DNA of 64,000 bases from Ammoniphilus resinae (GCF_017873965.1 NZ_JAGGKT010000002.1:410312-474311), one strand, 5' to 3'; shown: positions 1 to 9,315, counted from the first letter of the stretch. Translations and numbers: made by a program. The notes: generated from the letters alone by a model not told the origin.

Positions 1-225
1 GGGATTCAAGAATTAGGACCGGGGCAGGCCGCGATCTTCATCAATATGACACCTTTTTACGGCTTATTGGGAGCTGCTGTTTTTCTCGGGGAAACCATTC
101 GTTTAGCCCATGTTTTCGGATTTGTGTTTATTGTGATAGGGGTTTTCCTTGGAAGTGGTTGGTTTGAACTCAATCGTGCAAAAAGGCTAAATCAAAAACA
201 AAGAAAGGGAGTCCCCGTAGCCTAG
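1..225 (+). CDS. EamA-family (DMT) transporter, C-terminal part
   Basis: The window opens inside this gene; 74 codons remain, ending in TAG at 223-225. The visible part holds two hydrophobic segments, the first containing GQAAIFINMTPFYGLLGA and the second FGFVFIVIGVFLGSGW, joined by the short ETIRLAHV loop. This is the usual last two helices of a 10-helix drug/metabolite exporter, followed by a basic cytoplasmic tail. The 'GQAA...P.....GA....E' pattern is typical of the second EamA repeat. The substrate cannot be told. It converges on the threonine aldolase gene and shares a terminator with it. Confidence 0.75.
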   Translation, partial: GIQELGPGQAAIFINMTPFYGLLGAAVFLGETIRLAHVFGFVFIVIGVFLGSGWFELNRAKRLNQKQRKGVPVA

Positions 226-240
226 GGATTCCCTTTCTTT
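200..240. terminator. Bidirectional intrinsic terminator
   Basis: A 16-bp inverted repeat (200-215 with 225-240, one G-U type mismatch) is flanked by A-rich and T-rich tracts. It overlaps the last codons of the EamA gene and abuts the stop codon of the converging threonine aldolase gene, so it can end both transcripts. Confidence 0.8.
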
Positions 241-1274
241 TATTGAAGCCCACATACCTTCTCCATCTCTTCAGCAAAACGATGGATGTTCTCTGATGTC
301 GTATCAAAGGATGTCATAATCCGAACCACCGATTCTTGCTCCGACCATACATAAAAAAAATGGCTTTCCTGCAGTACTGGGATATATTCCGAAGGGATCA
401 TGGCAAAAATGGCGTTAGCTTGAACTTCTTGGGTAATTTGAATTTGTGGGATCTTTTGCATTCGCTTGGCTAATAATGAAGCCATTTCGTTTGCCTGTTG
501 TGCATTTCTCCTCCACAAATCATTTTTCAGCATGGCCAGAAATTGAGCGGATATAAAACGCATTTTCGATCCAAGCTGCATCCCTTGCTTGCGGATATAC
601 TTAAATTCCTCCGATAGGCCGTTTCTTAGGAAAACGACAGCCTCGCCAATCATCATCCCATTTTTCGTCCCCCCAAAGGAGAGCACATCGACCCCAACAT
701 CTGTGGTGATGTCCCGCAGCTTGCAGCCAAGGCTGGCCGCAGCATTCGCTAAACGCGAACCATCCATATGTAGGTATAACCCGTGTTGATGAGCAAACTC
801 AGCAATTGCCATCACTTCCTGAGGGGTATACAACGTCCCCATTTCCGTTGTTTGTGAAATGGAGATGACCTTTGGCTGAGAATGATGCTGTTCACCAGTA
901 GCCTCCAAGTAATCTCCCAGCTGTTCAACATTTAATTTACCATTACCCGAAGGAATAGGAATGAGTTTGCTGCCTGTAAACTTCTCTGGCGCACCACATT
1001 CATCTGTATAAATATGGGCAGTTTCTGCGCAGAGTACCGCATGATATGAACGGGTCAAGGCCTGAAGGCTTAACACATTCGCTGCCGTTCCATTAAATAC
1101 AAAATAAACCTCACTTTGTTCACCGAAATGCTCTTTAAATTTTTCAATCGCCTGTTCAGTATATGAGTCCTTTCCATAAGAGCCAACATGTCCAGTATTG
1201 GCTTCAATGATGGCTTGTAATACTTCCGGATGAATTCCCGCATAGTTGTCACTCGCAAAACTTTTTTTATTCAT
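240..1274 (-). CDS. ltaE: Low-specificity L-threonine aldolase (PLP enzyme)
   Basis: 344 residues, the normal length for the beta-eliminating-lyase-fold threonine aldolases, which cleave L-threonine or L-allo-threonine to glycine and acetaldehyde in the cytoplasm. Seen in the sequence: FNGTAAN near residue 60, the PLP-ring Asp and Arg in HMDGSRLANA (D171, R174), and the Schiff-base lysine in SFGGTKNG (K204). The start ATG is preceded by GGGAGGT at a good distance. It appears to be a single-gene unit, divergent from the msrAB gene. Stereospecificity cannot be judged from sequence. Confidence 0.88.
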   Translation of the reverse strand: MNKKSFASDNYAGIHPEVLQAIIEANTGHVGSYGKDSYTEQAIEKFKEHFGEQSEVYFVFNGTAANVLSLQALTRSYHAVLCAETAHIYTDECGAPEKFTGSKLIPIPSGNGKLNVEQLGDYLEATGEQHHSQPKVISISQTTEMGTLYTPQEVMAIAEFAHQHGLYLHMDGSRLANAAASLGCKLRDITTDVGVDVLSFGGTKNGMMIGEAVVFLRNGLSEEFKYIRKQGMQLGSKMRFISAQFLAMLKNDLWRRNAQQANEMASLLAKRMQKIPQIQITQEVQANAIFAMIPSEYIPVLQESHFFYVWSEQESVVRIMTSFDTTSENIHRFAEEMEKVCGLQ

Positions 1275-1422
1275 TTCATCGACCTCCCTTTTTCACTATA
1301 CATCATTTCCTTCCTTTTTCAATTTTTTACGGCACATCAGACGAGAGCGCTGATTGGAGAAAATTAGTATGATCTCATATAATAGTGGTATATGTAATTG
1401 AAAAGGACAAGGAGTGATTTAC

Positions 1423-2370
1423 TTGAGTATGGAACTTGCCACATTTGCTGGAGGATGCTTTTGGTGCATGGTCAGCCCCTTTGAAGAACAACCAGGAATT
1501 ATTAAGGTAGTATCCGGTTATACCGGTGGAAGAACGGAAAATCCCACATACAAGGAAGTATGCTCGGACACCACGGGACATTATGAGGCAGTGCAAATTA
1601 CCTTTGACAATTCGGTCTTTTCTTACCAACGATTGTTAGATACTTTTTGGCAACAAATTGACCCTACAGATCCAGAAGGTCAATTCCATGATCGTGGAAC
1701 CTCTTATCGTACAGCCATCTTCTATCATACGGAGGAACAAAAGAAATTGGCCGTCGCTTCAAAGAAAGCCCTTGAAGAAAGCGAGAGATTCGATAAACCG
1801 ATCGTCACGGAAATCTTGCCAGCATCAACCTTTTACCCGGCTGAAGAATATCATCAGGATTACCATAAGAAGAATGCTTTCCGGTATGCCCTCTATCGTC
1901 AAGGATCTGGTCGTGACGCATTTATTAAAAATCATTGGCCGATGGATCGCTCCCATCTTCGCGACCATCTGACAGAAATGCAGTACTACGTTACACAGGA
2001 AAACGGAACCGAACCGCCTTTCCGAAACGAATACTGGGACCATAAAGAAGAAGGAATTTACGTCGATATTGTTTCTGGTGAGCCTTTGTTTAGCTCTTTG
2101 GATAAATTTGATTCCCATTGCGGATGGCCCAGTTTCACCAAACCAATTTTTTCTGCAAGTGTTAAAGAAAATGTGGATTTAACCCACAACATGGTCCGTA
2201 CAGAGGTGCGAAGTAAAGAGGGAGATTCCCACCTAGGACATGTATTTAACGATGGTCCTAAACCTGCGGGATTGCGCTATTGCATTAACTCTGCAGCACT
2301 GCGTTTTATTCATAAGGAGGATCTTGAGGCTGAAGGTTATGGAGATTTTAAAAGATTATTTAAAAGATGA
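1423..2370 (+). CDS. msrAB: Bifunctional peptide methionine sulfoxide reductase MsrA-MsrB
   Basis: A fusion of MsrA (about residues 1-155) and MsrB (about 165-315), which reduce the S and R epimers of methionine sulfoxide in damaged proteins. The MsrA catalytic motif GGCFWC is at residues 10-15. The MsrB half shows EGIYVD, CGWPSF, the histidine motif GDSHLGHVF and the catalytic RYCIN cysteine near residue 287. The two CxxC zinc-site pairs of zinc-type MsrB enzymes are absent, so this is the metal-free type. I chose the TTG at 1423: AAGGAG (1409-1414) lies 8 bases upstream, whereas the upstream in-frame GTG at 1414 overlaps that ribosome site. The next gene follows after 29 bases. Confidence 0.92.
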   Translation: MSMELATFAGGCFWCMVSPFEEQPGIIKVVSGYTGGRTENPTYKEVCSDTTGHYEAVQITFDNSVFSYQRLLDTFWQQIDPTDPEGQFHDRGTSYRTAIFYHTEEQKKLAVASKKALEESERFDKPIVTEILPASTFYPAEEYHQDYHKKNAFRYALYRQGSGRDAFIKNHWPMDRSHLRDHLTEMQYYVTQENGTEPPFRNEYWDHKEEGIYVDIVSGEPLFSSLDKFDSHCGWPSFTKPIFSASVKENVDLTHNMVRTEVRSKEGDSHLGHVFNDGPKPAGLRYCINSAALRFIHKEDLEAEGYGDFKRLFKR

Positions 2371-2399
2371 AATGGATAACTAGATTGGAGGGATGAGGC

Positions 2400-2939
2400 G
2401 TGAAGCAGGAGGCACTACTGATTGTGGACATGAGCAATGACTTTGTAGATGATCAAGGTGGACTTAGCGTAGGGAAACCAGCCCAGAGTATAGCCTCTTA
2501 CATTTTGGAACAAGCCAATCGTTTTTTGCAGAATGGTGGTGTTGTCGCGGTTTGTATGGACGCCCATCAACCGGATGACCTCCATTTTACCCGGTGGCCC
2601 GTGCATAATGTTGTGGGAACTTGGGGCTCGAAGCTTTATGGGGAATTGCAGGATTGGTTTGAACGCCACCAAGACGAACAGAACGTCCTCTATATTCCTA
2701 AAGAAAATTATAATGCTTTTTTCCGCACGGATTTGGAGGAACAGCTTTGTTCTCGAGGTATTCAAAAGGTTCACGTAGTTGGCGTTTGCACCGATATCTG
2801 TGACTTTTTGACGATCGCGGGTGCGGATGCTTGCGGTTTTCAGACAGTTATTCATCGCCAAGGTGTGGCTACCTTTACTGAACAACAAGAATTATTCCTG
2901 GAACATATGAAAACCTGTTTTCATACGGAAGTTGTTTAA
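2400..2939 (+). CDS. pncA: Isochorismatase-family cysteine hydrolase, probable nicotinamidase
   Basis: 179 residues. The Asp-Lys-Cys triad of the family is visible: D10 in IVDMSNDF, K101 in YIPKENYNAF and C134 in VCTDICDF. A metal site like that of nicotinamidases is suggested by D54 and H56 in MDAHQPDD and H69 in RWPVHN. Nicotinamidase converts nicotinamide to nicotinate for NAD salvage; other amidases of the family remain possible. The start is GTG, with GGAGGG seven bases upstream; no in-frame ATG is better placed. It probably shares a transcript with msrAB, 29 bases upstream. Confidence 0.75.
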   Translation: MKQEALLIVDMSNDFVDDQGGLSVGKPAQSIASYILEQANRFLQNGGVVAVCMDAHQPDDLHFTRWPVHNVVGTWGSKLYGELQDWFERHQDEQNVLYIPKENYNAFFRTDLEEQLCSRGIQKVHVVGVCTDICDFLTIAGADACGFQTVIHRQGVATFTEQQELFLEHMKTCFHTEVV

Positions 2940-2971
2940 TTAAAGAAGGCTATTATTAGGAAGGCTTTTTA

Positions 2972-3011
2972 GCCCGCCCCGCTCACCTGTTCTCTCCGAG
3001 TGCGGGTGGGC
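2972..3011. other. GC-rich imperfect hairpin of unknown role
   Basis: An imperfect inverted repeat (GCCCGCCCC ... GCGGGTGGGC) of about 13 pairs lies in the 204-base gap between two converging genes. It is far richer in GC than its surroundings and has no T-tract, so it is not a standard terminator. The rest of 2940-3143 shows nothing I recognise. Confidence 0.3.
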
Positions 3012-3143
3012 CCCTTATTGTCGCCGTATGCTGCTGATCAATGCCAATTCAGACCTATTATCGACTATGGCGGTGCGATTTAAGCTAGTCATTCTCCGTT
3101 ATATCCAATTTCCAGACTTTTTGTTTACATAATAAAAATTATG

Positions 3144-4679
3144 TTACATCACAGTCTGGTTTCTCCCCTGATTTTTCGCCCGATAAAGTGCCTCATCAGC
3201 AGCAACTAATAATAGATCGATGGATGCTGCCGACTGCGGATAAGCGGCTAACCCGATTGATACAGTAATAGGAACCCCCGTGGGCGAAGGAGAATTTTCC
3301 AACCGATCACGCAAACGTTCTGCAAAGTTTCTAGCCCCTACTAAATCCGTTTTAGGGAGAAGAATGATGAATTCTTCTCCCCCTAATCTGCAACATAAAT
3401 CACCCGCTCGAACCTCCTCCTTCATAAGGTGTGCTAAAAATTGAAGGACATGGTCCCCCATTTGATGTCCGTATGTATCATTGATTTTTTTGAAGAAATC
3501 AATATCAAGTAAAACAAGTGAAAACGAAATTCCTTGCTCCACCCATAATTCCATTTGTTTGTGCATCGTTCGCCGATTAATTAAGCCTGTCAATTGATCG
3601 GTCTGTGCCTCATAGATTAAGTGGTCCACCCGTCTGCGAAGATGGTGTGTCATAATATCATGCAATTCCTTTAATTCCTTATAAAAATAGGGAACTTCCG
3701 GGATACGGGTAGCTGAATTTCCATTAAGTAAATGCGAAGCATACACACTAAGTCTACGTAGAGGACGATAAATCTGATTAGAAATCCACCATGACAACAA
3801 GAGAAGGCAGACGAAAAAAGGAAGTTGGGTTAAGATCATTTCTTTTAATAATGTCCAGGTGGGCTTTAGCGCTATTTCTGTTGGTGTTTGTGATATGACT
3901 CCCCATCCATTTACAGGTACTGTCGCATATCCCGTTAACACATCGATCCCACCATTATGGATCACCCGTTGAGAGCCGCTTTCTCCTTTCAGAATTTTCT
4001 TCACAGCTGTGTTTGATGAGACATCTTCCCCTAAAATTTCTACCTTTGGGTGGTAGATCAAATGCCCCTGGTTGTCGACAACATAGACAAAAGAACCGTC
4101 TTTATAAAAATGCTGGCCTAAAACCTGGTATAGAAAATTGGGTTCTTGTAAATTGATCGTCCCGCCTACCACTCCAACCCTCTTTCCATTGAGATCGGTT
4201 ATTGGTATAGAAATAAAAATGAACATCTTCCCTTGAATAGATTGAAAAGGCTGCGATATATAGGGCTCTTCTTCCTGCAGAACAGAGTTCATTTCCTTAG
4301 CGAGAGATTGCTCCCCTTTCATTCCAGCATAGGGAACCGTCCGCAGGATGCGACCGTTCGTATCCGCTACAAGCAAACTGTGAAAGGTGTTGTTCATCCG
4401 AATTAGGTTTTTTAATTCACTATCGAGAAAAAATTTATCGTCCATATGTTCGGCAAGTTGTCTTGCAGTGATTAGCAAGGTATGCTGTGATGAACGCAAC
4501 AGCGAATCCGTAACAAGGGCTAACTTCGCAGCATAGGCCTCGTTCATATGTAATGTGTTCTGTATGATAGATTTTCGGGTCACTTGATAGCCAACTATCA
4601 TATGAATGAGAGTCATGCAGACCATAACAATGGTGACAAAAGAAATAATCACGAAACGAAGAGAAAGACGATGAAACAT
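3144..4679 (-). CDS. Membrane diguanylate cyclase with Cache sensor, HAMP and GGDEF domains
   Basis: 511 residues. Order of parts: N-terminal membrane helix (about 8-30), extracytoplasmic double-Cache-type sensor (about 40-270), second helix (about 275-300, FFVCLLLLSWWIS), HAMP-like linker (IYRPLRRLSVYASHLL), then a GGDEF domain to the C terminus. The active-site signature is GGEEF (near residue 433), preceded five residues upstream by RAGD, which matches the RxxD product-inhibition site. Such proteins make cyclic di-GMP from two GTP in response to a small molecule bound outside. The ligand is unknown. GAAGGAGGAAG precedes the ATG. It stands alone and is divergent from the kinase/enolase-like pair. 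Confidence 0.88.
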   Translation of the reverse strand: MFHRLSLRFVIISFVTIVMVCMTLIHMIVGYQVTRKSIIQNTLHMNEAYAAKLALVTDSLLRSSQHTLLITARQLAEHMDDKFFLDSELKNLIRMNNTFHSLLVADTNGRILRTVPYAGMKGEQSLAKEMNSVLQEEEPYISQPFQSIQGKMFIFISIPITDLNGKRVGVVGGTINLQEPNFLYQVLGQHFYKDGSFVYVVDNQGHLIYHPKVEILGEDVSSNTAVKKILKGESGSQRVIHNGGIDVLTGYATVPVNGWGVISQTPTEIALKPTWTLLKEMILTQLPFFVCLLLLSWWISNQIYRPLRRLSVYASHLLNGNSATRIPEVPYFYKELKELHDIMTHHLRRRVDHLIYEAQTDQLTGLINRRTMHKQMELWVEQGISFSLVLLDIDFFKKINDTYGHQMGDHVLQFLAHLMKEEVRAGDLCCRLGGEEFIILLPKTDLVGARNFAERLRDRLENSPSPTGVPITVSIGLAAYPQSAASIDLLLVAADEALYRAKNQGRNQTVM

Positions 4680-4870
4680 GGAATCTTCCTCCTTCCTTCA
4701 AAAATACCAAATATTTGAAACTATAGTATAAGTATACCTTATTCTATTTCATTCTGTCTTTATTAGGCAGAGGAAAAAATAGAAATATTTTGCTTTTCAT
4801 AGAAATTGTTTATTTATTATTTTATAATACTAGTAAATTATTAATACTCTGACTGCCGTGGAGGAACTTC

Positions 4871-5884
4871 ATGCTTAATGTCCAAAATTATAACGAGATA
4901 AGGGAATACCTAGTGGGTAACGCTATCGTTGACGAAGGGTCCAGCTGTGTTATTGAATTCCTTCGAGGAGGCGTTTCCAATACGGTATTAAAGATTGGTA
5001 CAGAGCGGGAATCTTATGTGCTTAAACAAGCCCTGCCTAGACTTAACGTTAAAGAGGATTGGTTTGCGGATGTCAGAAGAATTATCACAGAAAAAGATTG
5101 CTTAAAATGGTTAAATCATCTCGTTCCTGGACATGTGCCTCAATTGATCCATGAAGATGAGAAAAATTTGATTTATATCATGGAGTTTATTTCCGCACCA
5201 GGAACTTGGAAGAACCATCTATTGGACGGGCTTTTGGACTTCAGGGTTGCCGAGGCTGTGGCCAAGTCGCTTGCTGCCATCCATTCTCTATCTGCAAATG
5301 AGCCCAATATTCGAGACCGCTTTTCCAATAAGGAGATCTTTACCCAATTACGCATCAATCCTTACTATCGACATTTAAAGGGAAAACATCCCATGCTAAA
5401 TCGAATTATTGATGACGTGTCAGAACAGTGTTTAGCAACGAGTCAATGCTTAGTTTCAGGCGATTTCAGCCCCAAAAACATTCTAGTCGATGGGCCAAGA
5501 ATCACTCTATTAGATTTTGAGGTGGCCCATTTTGGGGATCCGTCCTTTGATATCGGTTTTCTTTTAAACCATTTGTTGCTGAAAAGTGTAAAAAACAAAA
5601 GATACAAAGAAAGCTACCTAAATATGATGGTTTTGGTATTAGAAGAATATTTCCGCCACACCCCCAACTTCTCCAGGAAGGACCTTGAAGAATCCACCAT
5701 TCGCCAATTGGCTTTATTATTCTTGGCCCGAGTCGATGGAAAATCACCTGCTGAATATATTACTTCGGAGGCAGATCGGATATGGATTCGTAAATTTAGT
5801 TACGAAGTGCTAGAAAGTAACATTAAGACGTTACACGAGCTTAGCCAATTATACGAACAAAAAACAAGGAGTGTAAACCAATGA
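4871..5884 (+). CDS. APH/choline-kinase-fold small-molecule kinase
   Basis: 337 residues with the aminoglycoside-phosphotransferase fold. A Lys in SYVLKQAL (K52) fits ATP binding, the catalytic loop is SGDFSPKNILVD (D198, N203) and the metal-binding Asp is in LLDFEVAHFGDP (D215). The first loop residue is Ser where most relatives have His. The family phosphorylates hydroxyls of small molecules such as choline, methylthioribose or homoserine; the substrate here is not evident. The TGA stop overlaps the ATG of the next gene (ATGA), so the kinase is translationally coupled to the enolase-like protein, suggesting that its phosphorylated product feeds that enzyme. GTGGAGG lies upstream of the ATG. 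Confidence 0.8.
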   Translation: MLNVQNYNEIREYLVGNAIVDEGSSCVIEFLRGGVSNTVLKIGTERESYVLKQALPRLNVKEDWFADVRRIITEKDCLKWLNHLVPGHVPQLIHEDEKNLIYIMEFISAPGTWKNHLLDGLLDFRVAEAVAKSLAAIHSLSANEPNIRDRFSNKEIFTQLRINPYYRHLKGKHPMLNRIIDDVSEQCLATSQCLVSGDFSPKNILVDGPRITLLDFEVAHFGDPSFDIGFLLNHLLLKSVKNKRYKESYLNMMVLVLEEYFRHTPNFSRKDLEESTIRQLALLFLARVDGKSPAEYITSEADRIWIRKFSYEVLESNIKTLHELSQLYEQKTRSVNQ

Positions 5885-7164
5885 AAATAGCAGAAATACG
5901 AGCGAGACAAGTTTTTGATTCAAGAAGTAATCCTACTGTCGAAGTAGATGTCATTCTTCAATCAGGTGCTATGGGGCGTGCTATTGTTCCCTCAGGTGCT
6001 TCTACGGGTATTTACGAAGCATTAGAACTACGTGATCAGGACCCTTCCCGCTATATGGGAAAATCCGTATTTCAGGCGGTAACCAATGTAAAGGATATTT
6101 TGGCCCCACAATTGATCGGTATGGACGCTAGTGATCAAAGAGCATTGGATAATCGAATGATTCTATTGGATGGAACGGAAAATAAAAGCCGATTAGGAGC
6201 AAACGCAATATTGGGGATCTCAATGGCTGCTGCTAAAGCATGTGCTAATCAATTGAAAATGCCATTATACCGGTATCTAGGCGGGGCACAGGCACATCTT
6301 CTCCCCATGCCGATGATTCAAATCATCGGAGGAGGACTACATGCCGACTCCGTAATCGACCTGCAGGATTTCTTGGTGATACCGGTCGGAGCAGGGTCTT
6401 TTAGTCAGGCCATGGAAATGACCTATAATGTGTATAATGCAACGAAAAAAGTGTATCACGAACATAACTTAGATATCTCTGTCTCTGACGAAGGAGGGTT
6501 CTGGCCAAGGTTTTCATCGAATGAACAAGCGATGCAGATTCTAACCCAAGGTATCCAGTACGCAAACTACATCCCCGGTCAGGATGTAGCCATTGCCCTT
6601 GATGTGGCGTCTTCCCATTTCTACAAAGACCAAAAATATCACTTTGCTGCCGAAAATAAAGAAATGACAACCGAAGAGTTTGTCGATATTCTTGAAAGCT
6701 GGGTAGATAAATATCCCATTATTTCTATGGAAGATTGCTGTGCAGAAGACGATTGGAGCGGTTGGGAGCTTGTCAGCAATCGGTTGGGCCAACGTATCCA
6801 ACTAATCGGGGATGACCTGTTTACGACTAACATTCAGCGAATTCAAAAAGGTGTTGAACTCGGTGTTTGTAACTCTGTTCTAATTAAAATGAATCAGATC
6901 GGAACCTTGACAGAAACCCTTGACGCCATCGAGGAAACGAAAAAAGCCGGATATCTGCCAGTTGTGTCCGCCCGGTCAGGGGAAACTGAGGATACCACGA
7001 TGGTTGATTTATGTCTAGCGACAAATGCAGGCCAAATTAAAGTAGGATCCATTGCTCGAAGCGAGCGTCTGGCAAAATATAATGAGTTGCTGCGGATCGA
7101 AGAAGAACTTGGGGAAAGCGGGATTTTTGCCAGAAGAGAAGTTTTCAAAAATATCCTGAGTTAA
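5881..7164 (+). CDS. Divergent enolase paralogue (phosphopyruvate-hydratase-like)
   Basis: 427 residues, full enolase length. Metal ligands and the base are kept: D241, E284, D311 and K336 (LIKMNQIGTL), also E204, H154, R365, S366 and K387. Several otherwise conserved positions differ: the His of SHRSGETED is Ala (SARSGETED, A364), the Glu of DIQEF is Asp (DLQDF, D163), DSRGNPT is DSRSNPT, and NGGEHA is GGGLHA. These changes sit in the phosphate/substrate loops, so it is probably not the glycolytic enolase but a relative that eliminates water (or another group) from a related phospho-acid. Coupling to the kinase gene by a 4-base overlap supports a two-step phosphorylate-then-eliminate pathway. 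Function is inference. Confidence 0.85.
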   Translation: MKIAEIRARQVFDSRSNPTVEVDVILQSGAMGRAIVPSGASTGIYEALELRDQDPSRYMGKSVFQAVTNVKDILAPQLIGMDASDQRALDNRMILLDGTENKSRLGANAILGISMAAAKACANQLKMPLYRYLGGAQAHLLPMPMIQIIGGGLHADSVIDLQDFLVIPVGAGSFSQAMEMTYNVYNATKKVYHEHNLDISVSDEGGFWPRFSSNEQAMQILTQGIQYANYIPGQDVAIALDVASSHFYKDQKYHFAAENKEMTTEEFVDILESWVDKYPIISMEDCCAEDDWSGWELVSNRLGQRIQLIGDDLFTTNIQRIQKGVELGVCNSVLIKMNQIGTLTETLDAIEETKKAGYLPVVSARSGETEDTTMVDLCLATNAGQIKVGSIARSERLAKYNELLRIEEELGESGIFARREVFKNILS

Positions 7165-7167
7165 TGA

Positions 7168-7192
7168 AAAGGTGACCTTTCGGTCACCTTTT
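7168..7192. terminator. Bidirectional intrinsic terminator
   Basis: AAAAGGTGACC and GGTCACCTTTT form a perfect stem with a 4-base loop and run into T-rich sequence, between the enolase-like gene and the converging YugN-like gene. Confidence 0.85.
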
Positions 7193-7196
7193 ATTT

Positions 7197-7619
7197 CTAG
7201 TGTTTCTTTCTTGTACCAACATATTGTGCTTTTTCATCGTCTTTCGCTTGACGTGCATTAAACTCTACAGATACCTGTAGGTCTTTTGCGACCTTATCCA
7301 TGGTATTCAAGGCTGTTTTCATGTCTTTTTGAAGTACTTCCTTGTCTAAATGTAAACCGCTATGATATTTCGCTTCAGTAATGATCACATCGGCAATTTT
7401 TACTCTGCTGCCTGATTCTTCGATTCTACCTGAAACAGAATTCACGCTAATTCGAAGATAGGTATAATAGTCCAATTTCGAGGAGTTGATCGGAAAGTCA
7501 TAAGCTGCATAATGCCAATCCCACATCGCCCCGCGGTTAAAACCGTTGTTTAACAAAATTTCTTCCAAATCTTCAAAATCAAATTCCATTCCTACCAAAT
7601 TCGTTTCTATTTTCTTCAT
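7197..7619 (-). CDS. YugN-like family protein, function unknown
   Basis: 140 residues, soluble, no signal peptide. The pattern of aromatic and charged residues (FNRGAMWDWHYAAYDF, LDYYTYLRISV) resembles the YugN-like family of Bacillales, whose role is not established. The ATG is preceded by GGAGAAGGGGG. A CRP/FNR-type palindrome at 7677-7692 sits at class II activator distance upstream. The family call is moderate; any role is open. Confidence 0.6.
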   Translation of the reverse strand: MKKIETNLVGMEFDFEDLEEILLNNGFNRGAMWDWHYAAYDFPINSSKLDYYTYLRISVNSVSGRIEESGSRVKIADVIITEAKYHSGLHLDKEVLQKDMKTALNTMDKVAKDLQVSVEFNARQAKDDEKAQYVGTRKKH

Positions 7620-7649
7620 GTTATTTCCCCCTTCTCCTCTACACTTTTA

Positions 7650-7692
7650 ACTCTATCAGGGTCACAAAAAGACATCTGTGTTTTTGATCACA
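7650..7692 (-). promoter_or_regulatory. CRP/FNR-type operator (7677-7692) with -10-like TAGAGT (7650-7655)
   Basis: Read on the minus strand the site is TGTGA-N6-ACACA, one base off TGTGA-N6-TCACA. The hexamer TAGAGT begins 30 bases from the dyad centre, which is where a -10 box falls when an activator is centred at -41.5. It would drive the YugN-like gene starting at 7619. Confidence 0.5.
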
Positions 7693-7700
7693 GATAGAGC

Positions 7701-7901
7701 TTAAAGATACCAAGTGTTTAAAATGTAAATAAATGCAATCATACTTATTATGGCTAATACAAGTGATATGATCGCCTTATGTTTACGGTGCTTAACAAAT
7801 TGAAGAACGGCATAACTGACAAGTCCCCCAATCTCCAAAAAGAACAGCGAGCTGAGAATAAATAATCCCCCACTCAATTGGGACAAATCAACTGTATTCA
7901 T
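7701..7901 (-). CDS. Small two-helix membrane protein
   Basis: 66 residues with two hydrophobic helices (about 10-33 and 42-63) joined by a basic loop, VKHRKHKAI, which places the loop in the cytoplasm by the positive-inside rule. AGGGGGAA precedes the ATG. I do not recognise a family. It lies between the YugN-like gene and dapL, all on the minus strand. Confidence 0.6.
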   Translation of the reverse strand: MNTVDLSQLSGGLFILSSLFFLEIGGLVSYAVLQFVKHRKHKAIISLVLAIISMIAFIYILNTWYL

Positions 7902-8025
7902 ATTTCCCCCTAGGAAAGAAGTATTCTATTGCATTGTAAATCATCTAATCTTTTTTTTCCAGCCTCTGTGCGTAAATCCAATTCATTCGCAATAATCTGA
8001 AATATGGCAGGGGGAAACAAGATCA

Positions 8026-9195
8026 CTACAACTTTATTTTTTCCTTAATCCGATCGATCGCCTCGTTTAATTGCTGCGTGGGAACAGATAATGAAATTCG
8101 GAAATAGCCCTCGCCGTTCGGTCCGAAGGCTGTTCCAGGCGTAACAATGACTCCGGTTTGTTCTAAAATCCGATTGACAAAATCAGCGGAAGTGAATCCT
8201 TTGGGGACAGATGCCCAGATAAAGAAACTGGCTTTTGGTTGATTTGCAACAATACCGATGGTCTGCAAGGCTCTTAGTACGGCTTCCATCCGCTCCTGAT
8301 AAATCAAGTTATGCGTGGCAATACAAGTTTGATTGCTCTGCAAAGCGAAAGCAGCAGCTTTCTGAATAGGTATAAATTGACCCGTATCTGTATTTCCTTT
8401 AACAATCGATAAAGATTTTAACATCTCCCTGTTTCCGACTACATACCCGATTCTCCATCCCGTCATATTGTATGTTTTCGAAAGAGACCCAAATTCAACT
8501 GCTATATCCTTAGCACCTTTAACCTGAAGAATGCTCGGGGCCTTATACCCGTCAAATGTTACCATGTTATAAGCAGAATCATGGGCAATGGGCACCTGAT
8601 GTTCTCGGGCAAAAGTAACGGCTTGCTGAAAAAATGGGAGATCAACAGTTGCTGCAGTTGGATTCCCTGGGTAATTTAAAAACATCAATTTAGCCCGTTT
8701 AAGTACATCTTCCGGAATATCGTCAAAAACCGGCTGAAAATTATTTTCTTCCTTTAAAGGCATCATATGTGGCTTCCCATTGGCCAATAAAGTAGCCATT
8801 CGATAAACAGAATAAGAGGGATCTGGAATAAGCACGAAATCCTCTGGATCAATCATTGCTGGAATAAGATGGGCGATCCCTTCCTTTGATCCAATTAAAG
8901 CAAGGACTTCTGTCTCTGGATCCAATTCCACTTGATATTGTCTTCTATAAAAATCGGCCACAGCCTCCCTGAATTCCCGACATCCGGAGTAATCCGGATA
9001 ACGAAAGTTTGCCGGATTATTCATTTCTTCCACAAGCTTTTCAACAATGTGTTTAGGAGTCGGCAAGTCTGGATCGCCGATCCCCAAGTCAATCACATTT
9101 ATCCCAGATTTGATTAATTCTGCTTTCTTTTTATTTATTTGTGCAAACAAATAGGGTGGGATTTGCTCTAGCCGCTTTGATTTAAACGATACCAA
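8026..9195 (-). CDS. dapL: LL-diaminopimelate aminotransferase-type enzyme
   Basis: 389 residues, fold-type I PLP aminotransferase. Seen: the N-terminal PPYLFAQI segment, INVIDLGIGDPDLPTP, the substrate-loop NYPGNPT, the Schiff-base lysine in GSLSKTYNMTGWR and the C-terminal carboxylate-binding arginine in EGYFRISL. These match the LL-diaminopimelate aminotransferases, which make LL-diaminopimelate directly from tetrahydrodipicolinate in lysine and cell-wall synthesis. Other class I aminotransferases of this subgroup use aspartate or aromatic amino acids, so the substrate is probable rather than certain. It is monocistronic and divergent from the ABC-F gene. Confidence 0.75.
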   Translation of the reverse strand: MVSFKSKRLEQIPPYLFAQINKKKAELIKSGINVIDLGIGDPDLPTPKHIVEKLVEEMNNPANFRYPDYSGCREFREAVADFYRRQYQVELDPETEVLALIGSKEGIAHLIPAMIDPEDFVLIPDPSYSVYRMATLLANGKPHMMPLKEENNFQPVFDDIPEDVLKRAKLMFLNYPGNPTAATVDLPFFQQAVTFAREHQVPIAHDSAYNMVTFDGYKAPSILQVKGAKDIAVEFGSLSKTYNMTGWRIGYVVGNREMLKSLSIVKGNTDTGQFIPIQKAAAFALQSNQTCIATHNLIYQERMEAVLRALQTIGIVANQPKASFFIWASVPKGFTSADFVNRILEQTGVIVTPGTAFGPNGEGYFRISLSVPTQQLNEAIDRIKEKIKL

Positions 9196-9315
9196 TTTTT
9201 TTCCCCCTCGATATAAATTATTCTATTTTTCCCTCGATTCTAATTATAGTCACTTCCCATTATTTTTTATATATCCTTTTGGAAATTTTATATAGCCATT
9301 GTTTCAAATGAGAAC

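Noticed and set aside
5881-7164. Annotation as the glycolytic enolase
   Set aside because: Active-site His is Ala and a catalytic Glu is Asp, and the gene is coupled to a kinase rather than to glycolytic genes such as pgk, tpi and gpm.
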